Shown here: positions 1 through 5,387 of the stretch, in pieces
How positions within the stretch are numbered: the stretch's first letter is position 1
Layout: every line of letters starts with the position of its first letter
NCBI GenBank assembly: GCA_002397465.1
Contig: DHAP01000039.1
Coordinates: 10,966-18,009, forward strand
Source of the DNA: Caryophanales bacterium UBA4951
GTDB taxonomy: Bacteria > Bacillota_I > Bacilli_A > RFN20 > CAG-826
Length of the DNA: 7,044 nucleotides
Direction: 5' to 3'
Notes under the pieces: model-generated
What the model was told of the DNA's origin: nothing
What the model saw: only the letters and a program-made list of their open reading frames with translations
Database searches by the model: none
Position numbers and translations under genes: made by a program

Positions 1-221
1 GTGCGGCCAAGGGTGGTTTTGCCACATCCTGACTCGCCGACGATACCGAGGGTCTCGCCGCGTCTCACGAAGAAGGAGACATCGTCGACGGCCTTGAGCT
101 GTTTGGTTTTGAAGAAGCCGGTCTGGGTGGGGAAATACATCTTGAGATGCTTGACTTCCAAGATGACGTCATCTTTGAATGACGTGGCCTTTGCAGGGCT
201 TTTCTCAGGGGTTTCGCTCAT
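1..221 (-). CDS. oppF: Oligopeptide ABC transporter ATPase OppF, N-terminal part (cut by window edge)
   Basis: This is the second ATP-hydrolysing subunit of an oligopeptide importer, acting on the cytoplasmic face of the membrane next to OppD. Only 73 codons are inside the window; the rest lies beyond base 1. I translated it by hand from ATG at 221-219. A polar lead (residues 1-18) precedes the ABC domain opening VILEVKHLKMYF. The TGFFKTKQLKAVDDVSF stretch before the Walker region is typical of OppF/DppF. The Walker A motif GESGCGKTT is at residues 62-70. The start codon overlaps the oppD stop by four bases (ATGA), implying translational coupling. An AAGGAG box lies 11 bases upstream, a slightly long spacing. 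Family and position after oppD support OppF over a second OppD. Signature, Walker B and C-terminal motifs cannot be seen. Confidence 0.93.
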   Translation of the reverse strand, partial: MSETPEKSPAKATSFKDDVILEVKHLKMYFPTQTGFFKTKQLKAVDDVSFFVRRGETLGIVGESGCGKTTLGR

Positions 222-2110
222 TTTGATTCTTTCTCCTTTCCTTGCTTTTTCTTTTTGTCGATCCACTTTTTCAAGCGTTTCCAGAGGGATGGCTTGATGG
301 GTTTGGCGTTGTTGGTGTCAATCACGAACGAGGAGTTCATGTATTCGACGTAGTCCGCTTTGGATATCTTCTCTTCCTGGTAGGCGTGGTAGGCGCTATA
401 GAAGCAAGAGGTGTAATGGGTGGAGGCCACCTGACGGACGCTGGGGTAGCGCTTGAGGCAGATTTCCATGCACCGTTCGCAACGTGGCGCGAAGCTGCAG
501 CCTTTCGGAAGGGCGAAGACATCGACTGGGTTGCCTTCGATCGGGCGGAGTTTTTTGCCTTTGCCGGCATCTTCTCCCGGGATGGAGCCCATGAGTCCTT
601 TGGTGTATTCGTGTTCGGGGTCATAGAAGATCTCGTCGACGCTTCCTCTTTCGACGATCCTTCCGGCGTACATGACGACGACCTCGTCGCAGATCTGAGC
701 GACGACGCCTAAGTCATGGGTGATGATGAGGACACCCATGCCAAGTTTGCTTTGGATGTCTTTGATGAGTTCAAGGATCTGAGCCTGGATGGTGACGTCA
801 AGGGCCGTGGTCGGCTCATCGGCGATCAATAGGTCTGGGTCACATAGAAGAGCCATGGCGATCATGACACGCTGAAGCATGCCGCCCGAGAATTCGAAAG
901 GGTATTGCTTCATGCGTTTCTCTGGCTCGTTGACTCCGACGAGGGTCAGCATCTCAACCGCTCTCTTTTTGGCGAGGTAACGGTCTGTCGTATAGGTGCT
1001 CTTGTACTCTTCTTTGGTCTCTTTGAGGGCGACGCGGGCTTCTTTGATGGTGGCCCGGCGTCTCTTCTTGATGGCCTTCAAGCGGGCCTTATGTTCCTTT
1101 TCGAGGGATGAGACGACTTCTTTGTAGGCCGCCTCAGCGTCTTTCTTGGATTGCTCGATCTTCTCGTTGTCCTCTTTTTCGACGATGTTATAGGCATCCT
1201 CGAGTTCCTTGATGCTGGATTTGAGGGCTCCAGCCTTCTCAGGCGATGTCTCTACGGAGATGGCCTCGACCCGTAAAGGCGAAACCTTTTCGGCGAAGGC
1301 GACGTAATGCTCATGCTTGACGGAGATGAGGCTCAGAACCTCTTTGTCCTTCAGATGCTTCTTCTCTTCGCGGAGGGCTTCTTCCTTCTCGTTGGCGAAA
1401 CGGGAGGCTTCCTGCTCTTTTTCGATGAAGTAGCCACGGATGGCGTTATGAAGGGCCAAGGTGGCCTTGCTCTTCATGTAAACATAGCGGTTGTGGGCTT
1501 CGGCGCTTTCTTTTTCAACAAGGGATTCCGCGTCTTTTCTCGCGATTTCGACTTTCACCTTGTCGATTTGAATCTTGTTCTTAAGCTCGTCTTCCTCTTT
1601 TTTGGAATCCGCGAGCTTCTTCTCGTAATCGGCATCTTCTTTCTTAAACCCTTTGCGGTCTTCCAAAAGTCTTGTGAGCGAAGTCTCGTCGCTTCTTAAG
1701 ACGCGGCACTCCGGCTCCATAAGGATGCCGACCTTGTTCTTTTTATGAAGCAGCATGGCCTCGATCATCTGATGGCCGATCGTGTAGACGGGGTTGAGGG
1801 CCGTCATCGGGTCCTGGAAGATCATGGCAATCTTGTTGCCCCTGATTTTCCGTAGTTCCTTCTCCTTCATGCCGACGAGTTCCTCGCCTTCGAAAACGAC
1901 CGAGGAGCCATTCTTGATGTGGCCTGGGGCCACAAGAATCTGCATGACGGAGGCGGCGGTCACTGATTTTCCTGATCCGGACTCACCGACGATGCCAAGG
2001 ATCTTTCCTTTGTCCAAGTCGAAAGAGATGCCCGAGACGGAACGGACTTCGCCAGCCGGGACCTCGAATGAGGTCTGCAAGTTTTTAACTGAAAGCAAGT
2101 GTTCGTTCAT
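218..2110 (-). CDS. oppD: Oligopeptide ABC transporter ATPase OppD with a large coiled-coil insertion
   Basis: This ATPase subunit powers peptide import together with OppF. All ABC motifs are present: Walker A GESGSGKS (residues 42-49), Q-loop FQDP (Q99), signature FSGGMLQR (407-414), Walker B LLIADEP (427-433) and H-loop H465. A C-terminal cysteine cluster (C538, C544, C547, C551, C569) matches the OppD/DppD C-terminal domain, where some homologues bind an iron-sulphur cluster. At 630 residues it is nearly twice the usual 320-350. The excess is mainly residues about 124-378, a Lys/Glu/Ala-rich, predicted coiled-coil segment between the Q-loop and the signature. A Lys-rich tail (about 571-630) adds more. 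The frame stays open and the motifs on both sides are intact, so this is an insertion and not a broken gene. A GAGG site 8 bases upstream, inside the end of oppC, supports the start; oppC ends 5 bases before. Confidence 0.95.
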   Translation of the reverse strand: MNEHLLSVKNLQTSFEVPAGEVRSVSGISFDLDKGKILGIVGESGSGKSVTAASVMQILVAPGHIKNGSSVVFEGEELVGMKEKELRKIRGNKIAMIFQDPMTALNPVYTIGHQMIEAMLLHKKNKVGILMEPECRVLRSDETSLTRLLEDRKGFKKEDADYEKKLADSKKEEDELKNKIQIDKVKVEIARKDAESLVEKESAEAHNRYVYMKSKATLALHNAIRGYFIEKEQEASRFANEKEEALREEKKHLKDKEVLSLISVKHEHYVAFAEKVSPLRVEAISVETSPEKAGALKSSIKELEDAYNIVEKEDNEKIEQSKKDAEAAYKEVVSSLEKEHKARLKAIKKRRRATIKEARVALKETKEEYKSTYTTDRYLAKKRAVEMLTLVGVNEPEKRMKQYPFEFSGGMLQRVMIAMALLCDPDLLIADEPTTALDVTIQAQILELIKDIQSKLGMGVLIITHDLGVVAQICDEVVVMYAGRIVERGSVDEIFYDPEHEYTKGLMGSIPGEDAGKGKKLRPIEGNPVDVFALPKGCSFAPRCERCMEICLKRYPSVRQVASTHYTSCFYSAYHAYQEEKISKADYVEYMNSSFVIDTNNAKPIKPSLWKRLKKWIDKKKKQGKEKESK

Positions 2111-2115
2111 AATCG

Positions 2116-3216
2116 TTACCTCTGAAGTTTGGGGTCGAAGGCATCACGTAAGCCATCCCCGACGAGATTAAGGCAAAGGACGATGAGACAGATCATCATC
2201 GAAGGGATGATCATAAGGTAAGCCTGGCCTGTCGTGAGATAGGTCTCGGCATCGCTCGCGAGAGAGCCTAACGAAGGCATTGGGGCGTTGACGCCAAGGC
2301 CCAAGAAGGAAAGGAACGACTCAGTGAAGATAGCGCTTGGGATCTGAAGGCCAGCCGAGATGATGATGACGCTCATGGAGTTCGGCAAAAGGTGCTTTTT
2401 GATGATGAACCACGGCTTCGCGCCGATGCTGCGGCTGGCCAAGACGTATTCCTGTTGTTTGAGGCCAAGGACCTGGCCACGGACAAGACGGGCCATGCCA
2501 ACCCAATATAGAAGCGCGAAGACGATGAAGATGGAGATCATGCCACTGCCGAGTTTGCTAAGAAGCCCAGTCGAGGAAGTGCCTATGATCTGATGGAGAA
2601 CGACGGAGATCAAGATGATAAGGACGATGTCCGGCAAAGAATAAATGACATCGACGATTCTCATCATGATGAGGTCGACCTTGCCGCCGAAGTAGCCGGA
2701 GACCGAACCATAGATGGAGCCGATGATCAAGACGATGACCGCGGCGAAGACGCCGACGAACAAGCTGATTCTCGTGCCATAGATGACCCTGATGAAATAG
2801 TCACGTCCGAAGTTGTCGGTGCCGAAGATATGAGGCCAGACGAACTCGCCTTTGGCGATCATGGCCTGCTCAGTCGCACTATAAGTGAAAGGCTGGAGGA
2901 GGTTGAAGCTCGCATCGCCATAGGTGATGGAGAGCTGCTCGTCGTAAGTGTATGGATAGACGCTTGGGATGACGATGATGGCGATGAGCAAAAGAATGAA
3001 GATGACAGCGCAGACCATAGCGACGGGGTTATGGGCGAAGCGGACGAAAGAATCGCGGATGAAAGAAGTCGAGGGGCGCATCTTGCTCGAAGCGGCCTTC
3101 TCGTCTTTGGAGGCTAATTTGCTTTCTTCGTCAACGTCATCAAGCCTGAAAACATTGGGGCGGTCGTAGTCGACCTGGAGAGAAAGCGGGAATGGAAGTT
3201 TTTGTCCGAATTTCAT
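2116..3216 (-). CDS. oppC: Oligopeptide ABC transporter permease OppC
   Basis: This is one of the two membrane subunits forming the peptide channel. The protein has 366 residues. A cytoplasmic N-terminal region of about 60 residues, polar and charged, precedes the first membrane helix (about 65-87). A periplasmic-type loop follows, ending in FGTDNFGRDYFIRVIYGTR (residues 131-149), a hallmark of OppC/DppC. The EAA coupling loop that contacts the ATPases is at 256-279 (EYVLASRSIGAKPWF, then IIKKHLLPN). A conserved SFLGLG motif is at 302-307, and the C-terminus ends GLRDAFDPKL as usual in the family. About six membrane helices are expected. The somewhat long N-terminal tail is typical of OppC relatives. 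The start is supported by a GGAG site 8 bases upstream, located in the last codons of oppB. The gap to oppB is 5 bases. Confidence 0.95.
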   Translation of the reverse strand: MKFGQKLPFPLSLQVDYDRPNVFRLDDVDEESKLASKDEKAASSKMRPSTSFIRDSFVRFAHNPVAMVCAVIFILLLIAIIVIPSVYPYTYDEQLSITYGDASFNLLQPFTYSATEQAMIAKGEFVWPHIFGTDNFGRDYFIRVIYGTRISLFVGVFAAVIVLIIGSIYGSVSGYFGGKVDLIMMRIVDVIYSLPDIVLIILISVVLHQIIGTSSTGLLSKLGSGMISIFIVFALLYWVGMARLVRGQVLGLKQQEYVLASRSIGAKPWFIIKKHLLPNSMSVIIISAGLQIPSAIFTESFLSFLGLGVNAPMPSLGSLASDAETYLTTGQAYLMIIPSMMICLIVLCLNLVGDGLRDAFDPKLQR

Positions 3217-3221
3217 AATGA

Positions 3222-4154
3222 TTACTCCAATTCCACCCTTGGGTTGACGACCTTGTAGAGAAGGTCGCTTACAAGAGTCATGACGACGATGAGGTCAGTG
3301 AGCACGACCGTCGTGCCCATGACAAGCGAATAGTCACGGTTGGAGATCGAAAGGATGAAGTCCTTGCCGATGCCGGGAACCTGGAATATCTGCTCGATAA
3401 CCAAGCTTCCGGTGATGATTGATGCGAACATCGGTCCGGCATAGGTGATGGTCGGAGCCAAAGAGTTCTTCATGACGTGGCCAAAGAGGACCCTGCTCTT
3501 GGAGGCGCCTTTGGCCCTTGCGGTGATGATGTAATCACTGCCCAAACTATCGAGCGTGGCGGAACGGGAAAGCCTCGTTATATAGGCCGTCGGGTACATG
3601 GATAAGGTTATGACTGGCAAGATAAAGGCCGAGAGGCCCCCTGTGACGTAGTCCGTCGGGAACCAGCCTAACTGCAGAGCAAAGGCATAAAGAAGCAAAG
3701 TCGCCAAGACGAAGCTTGGGAAGGCGACGGAGGCCGTTGAAAGAACCATGATGACACGGTCGACCCAGGTGCCCCTCTTGATGGCGGCCAAAGATCCGAA
3801 CAAGGTGCCAAACAAGATGGCAAGGACCGTGGCGATGAGGCCAGACGGGAAGGAGTACTTCATGCCATCAAGGATGATGTCCATGACGTATTGGCCGGTT
3901 TTCTTCATCGAAAGGCCGAAGTCAAAAGTGAAGGCTTTGCCGATATAGATGAGCCATTGGACGAACAAAGGCTTGTCGAGACCATACTTGGCTTTAAGGG
4001 CCGCCAAAGTGGTCGCGCTAACCGATCGCTCGGAAGTGAAAGGCCCGCCAGGAATGAGCTGCATGAACCAGAAAGTGAACGAGACGACGACGAAAATGGT
4101 GACAAATGCCATCAAAACTCGTTTAAAGATGTACGTTAAAGTTTTTCCGTTCAT
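3222..4154 (-). CDS. oppB: Oligopeptide ABC transporter permease OppB
   Basis: This is the partner permease of OppC and the first gene of the opp operon in this window. The protein has 310 residues, normal for OppB. The first helix (about 10-31) is followed by the family motif FWFMQLIPGGPF (28-39) and then the extracellular-side segment with YGLDKPLFVQW. Further helices lie around 103-125, 135-160, 172-190, 235-257 and 277-300. The EAA loop is at 208-233 (ITARAKGASKSRVLF and what follows, ending SLAP). FQVPGIGK (257-264) is a strong OppB/DppB hallmark. The gene starts at ATG 4154-4152; upstream Shine-Dalgarno-like AGGA/AGG stretches are weak and a little distant. The leader from the proposed promoter is about 50 bases. 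No binding protein gene (oppA) lies upstream, so substrate preference cannot be read from here. Confidence 0.95.
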   Translation of the reverse strand: MNGKTLTYIFKRVLMAFVTIFVVVSFTFWFMQLIPGGPFTSERSVSATTLAALKAKYGLDKPLFVQWLIYIGKAFTFDFGLSMKKTGQYVMDIILDGMKYSFPSGLIATVLAILFGTLFGSLAAIKRGTWVDRVIMVLSTASVAFPSFVLATLLLYAFALQLGWFPTDYVTGGLSAFILPVITLSMYPTAYITRLSRSATLDSLGSDYIITARAKGASKSRVLFGHVMKNSLAPTITYAGPMFASIITGSLVIEQIFQVPGIGKDFILSISNRDYSLVMGTTVVLTDLIVVMTLVSDLLYKVVNPRVELE

Positions 4155-4214
4155 AGCAGTGCCTGTTCCTGTTATTCGAATCGGTCTCGATAGGAGCGCC
4201 TTTTCGATATAGCG

Positions 4215-4242
4215 ATTGTATTTTTAGTCAAAAAACTGTCAA
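4215..4242 (-). promoter_or_regulatory. Promoter of the opp operon
   Basis: Read on the minus strand, there is a perfect -35 box TTGACA (4242-4237), a 16-base spacer, and a -10 box TACAAT (4220-4215, five of six matches). Transcription would start near 4207, giving a leader of about 50 bases before oppB. A cre site lies 35 bases upstream of the -35 box. The -35 box sits inside a 23-bp block that recurs exactly in the promoter of the upstream RNA gene. Confidence 0.8.
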
Positions 4243-4254
4243 TGATTGTTTTTA
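4232..4254. repeat. 23-bp promoter repeat, copy 1 (opp promoter)
   Basis: This is the first of two identical 23-bp blocks; the other is at 4716-4738, same orientation. On the minus strand it reads TAAAAACAATCA, then TTGACA, then GTTTT. It covers the -35 box plus 12 bases upstream and 5 downstream. Identity stops sharply at both ends. Confidence 0.9.
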
Positions 4255-4276
4255 CTGATATGCCAAAATCGCTATT

Positions 4277-4290
4277 TGTAAGCGTTATCA
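4277..4290. promoter_or_regulatory. cre site (CcpA catabolite-responsive element)
   Basis: The 14-mer TGTAAGCGTTATCA matches the published Bacilli consensus TGWAARCGYTWNCW at every position. It lies upstream of the opp -35 box, centred roughly 76 bases before the estimated transcription start. In known CcpA regulons, sites upstream of the promoter often mediate activation, while sites in or after it repress. The match is directly visible; binding and direction of effect are inferred. It lies downstream of the RNA gene's terminator, so opp is the likely target. Confidence 0.72.
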
Positions 4291-4371
4291 CGCCTAAATA
4301 TTCACTATTTATTTTTAGGATATAACTCTTTATCCTTGCTTTTTACGAAATGTAAAATATCTATTTTTTCG

Positions 4372-4421
4372 TTAGTTGAAAACGCCTGAAAGAAATCACA
4401 ATGATTTCACGCGTCAACTAA
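4372..4421. repeat. Nested inverted repeats (hairpin or operator)
   Basis: The outer arms are TTAGTTGA (4372-4379) and TCAACTAA (4414-4421), perfect over 8 bp. Inside them GAAATCA (4392-4398) and TGATTTC (4402-4408) form a perfect 7-bp inverted repeat around CAA. A third copy of the half-site, GAAATCA, is at 4428-4434. No T-run follows on either strand, so it is not an intrinsic terminator. It lies between the RNA terminator and the opp promoter. A dyad operator with an extra half-site, or the relic of a small element, are both possible. Confidence 0.5.
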
Positions 4422-4450
4422 TTCAATGAAATCAAATGCCAAATAAGGCA

Positions 4451-4480
4451 AAAAAATAAGGGCCTCAGTGAAGAAGCCCT
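4451..4480 (-). terminator. Intrinsic terminator of the small RNA
   Basis: On the minus strand AGGGCTTC (4480-4473) pairs with GAGGCCCT (4466-4459) over 8 bp around a 6-base loop, followed by TATTTTTT. One pair is a G-T wobble. It marks the 3' end of the RNA and separates it from opp. Confidence 0.9.
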
Positions 4481-4692
4481 TTAAGCTATTCCGTCCTTCC
4501 GGCTTACGACGCCATCCGAACGAGGTCACAACCCCACCAGTCTTTTGGGACTACCGGCAGCCCTTACCTTTCCTAGCAGGCCTAAGCCCCTAGAATAGAC
4601 ACCTCCTTCTACTTTCCCGATGGACAGAGTGCGGGGCCCTTCGAACGCGTTGATCAGACGCTTGGGCAACCCATCAGGTTTCCCCGATGAAT
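4451..4692 (-). ncRNA. Unidentified structured small RNA, about 240 nt
   Basis: This is an independent transcription unit with a good promoter upstream, a strong intrinsic terminator at its end, and no credible reading frame. It is far more G+C-rich than the AT-rich flanks, as stable RNAs often are. Read on the minus strand, the 5' end folds into a roughly 10-bp stem capped by a GAAA tetraloop (about 4692-4669). It continues with GCCC...GGGC enclosing GCGU...ACGC (about 4667-4636). CUAUUCU (4597-4591) can pair with GGAAUAG (4492-4486) over 7 bp. Further hairpins are AGUC/GACU around CCAAAA and GGGGU/ACCUC around UGUG. A perfect AAGGAGGUG lies at 4608-4600. I do not see the hallmarks of RNase P RNA, tmRNA, SRP RNA or 6S RNA. 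A class such as the Firmicutes raiA RNA is conceivable, but that is a guess; it may be undescribed. The 5' end is estimated from the promoter. Confidence 0.75.
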
Positions 4693-4698
4693 GGCATA

Positions 4699-4726
4699 AT
4701 TAAACCATGCGTCCGAAAACTGTCAA
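4699..4726 (-). promoter_or_regulatory. Promoter of the small RNA
   Basis: On the minus strand there is a perfect TTGACA (4726-4721), a 16-base spacer, and TTTAAT (4704-4699, five of six matches to TATAAT). Start of transcription is expected near 4692. The architecture equals that of the opp promoter, including the spacer length. Confidence 0.78.
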
Positions 4727-4738
4727 TGATTGTTTTTA
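4716..4738. repeat. 23-bp promoter repeat, copy 2 (small RNA promoter)
   Basis: Exact copy of the block at 4232-4254, 484 bases away and in the same orientation. It contains the -35 box of the small RNA promoter and the same 12 bases upstream of it. Confidence 0.9.
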
Positions 4739-4784
4739 AGCGAATTTGAAAAAAGAGGCCACCGCTTTAAAAAATCGTAAAAGT

Positions 4785-4818
4785 AAAAAATCCCCCCGGC
4801 CTTGTAGGGCTGAGGGGA
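4785..4818 (-). terminator. Intrinsic terminator after the small membrane protein gene
   Basis: On the minus strand a G+C-rich stem (4818-4808 with 4801-4791) closes a 6-base loop and is followed by six T. One mismatch and one G-T wobble interrupt an 11-bp helix. It ends the transcript of the gene at 4845-5318 and insulates the small RNA promoter about 60 bases further on. Confidence 0.9.
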
Positions 4819-4844
4819 GGTCTTCACTTGTTTTAAGGTGAGAG

Positions 4845-5318
4845 TTAGTCTTTTTGCTTCATGACGATGAAGCCCGGAATGACGCTCAATAAGCCAGAGA
4901 CGGCCGCTGATGCGCCAGCGGCGATAAAGCCCCAGCCAAGGACCAAATTGGTGCCTGGGATGAACTCTCCGACGATGATCTTGGCCAAGAAGAAGAGGAC
5001 GGCCGCGGCGATCATCGATAAACCACCGACGATGTGCAAGAAAGCCGAGAACTTGGCTCCGCCCTGTCCGAGCGAGAAGATGAATCCCAATAACTGGAAC
5101 GATCCGCCGATGATGAGAAGGGCGAAGGCGGCGATCATGCCACCGAATGGATATTCAAGGCCTTGGGCGTTATTGCCGAAGACGAAGTTATATCCCATAT
5201 AGCTTTCGTTTTGAACAGTGTCCACAAGGCCTGGGGCCAACGGGAACAAGAATGCGCAGAGAGTCGCGCAGAGGGCTACTAAGCCAACAATGGCTAACAT
5301 ACCTGAATTCTTTTTCAT
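4845..5318 (-). CDS. Small four-helix membrane protein, function unknown
   Basis: I do not recognise this 157-residue protein. It is strongly hydrophobic with four predicted membrane helices at about 7-27, 58-80, 91-114 and 126-150. A short charged start (MKKN) and a Lys-rich end (MKQKD) suggest both termini are cytoplasmic. The first extracytoplasmic loop (about 31-57) is polar and aromatic (NESYMGYNFVFGNN). The later part is rich in Gly and Ala (IAAGASAAVSGL). No catalytic motif is visible. Small tetraspan proteins of this sort are common as uncharacterised proteins in Firmicutes. The start is supported by AAGGA 9 bases upstream. The gene follows the metalloprotease by 69 bases and ends just before a strong terminator, so it may be the last gene of that transcript. 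A link to the protease is inferred from position only. Confidence 0.85.
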   Translation of the reverse strand: MKKNSGMLAIVGLVALCATLCAFLFPLAPGLVDTVQNESYMGYNFVFGNNAQGLEYPFGGMIAAFALLIIGGSFQLLGFIFSLGQGGAKFSAFLHIVGGLSMIAAAVLFFLAKIIVGEFIPGTNLVLGWGFIAAGASAAVSGLLSVIPGFIVMKQKD

Positions 5319-5347
5319 CTTTTTTAATCCTTTTTTAGTGCGTCCTA

Positions 5348-5376
5348 ATCTTACTAGGATAAAACCTCTTCTTCAA
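5348..5376 (-). promoter_or_regulatory. Possible weak promoter of the small membrane protein gene
   Basis: On the minus strand TTGAAG (5376-5371) and TAAGAT (5353-5348) are separated by 17 bases. Each box matches four of six consensus positions. The -35 box lies in the loop and arm of the hairpin at 5364-5384. It is plausible but weak. Confidence 0.3.
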
Positions 5377-5384
5377 GAAGAGGT
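5361..5384 (-). terminator. Hairpin between protease and membrane protein genes, possible leaky terminator
   Basis: The minus strand has a near-perfect palindrome, ACCTCTTCTT (5384-5375) against AAGAAGAGGT (5373-5364) around one central base, followed only by a short T-run (TTTTA). It starts 3 bases after the protease stop. The short tract suggests partial termination, letting some transcripts reach the next gene. Confidence 0.6.
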
Positions 5385-5387
5385 ATT

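Larger units (their letters stand above)
4209..4275. repeat. 9-bp inverted repeat flanking the opp promoter
   Basis: ATAGCGATT at 4209-4217 is the exact reverse complement of AATCGCTAT at 4267-4275. The arms bracket the opp -10 and -35 boxes; the left arm overlaps the -10 box and the right arm stops just before the cre site. The spacing between the arms (49 bases) is too large for a simple operator. It could be a pair of sites for one looping regulator, or chance. Confidence 0.4.

Noticed and set aside
1000..1740. oppD as two fused or frameshifted genes
   Set aside because: The frame is open throughout, Walker A and Q-loop come before the insert and signature, Walker B and H-loop after it, so it is one ATPase with an insertion.
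2593..3117. Plus-strand open frame encoding a very Asp/Glu-rich protein
   Set aside because: It lies fully antisense to oppC and its acidic composition is what the reverse reading of that gene gives. The minus frame has clear OppC motifs. Other plus-strand frames over opp and the protease are rejected for the same reason.
4455..4692. T-box or metabolite riboswitch in front of opp
   Set aside because: The transcript ends in a strong terminator about 300 bases before oppB, opp has its own promoter in between, and no T-box signature (AGGGTGGNACCGCG) is visible.
4455..4692. RNase P RNA, tmRNA, SRP RNA or 6S RNA
   Set aside because: I could not find the conserved P4 segments of RNase P RNA, the tRNA-like ends of tmRNA, or the SRP motif GTCCGGAAGGAAGCAG. 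GCCGGAAGGAC is only superficially similar to that last motif. The 6S open-bubble layout was not apparent.
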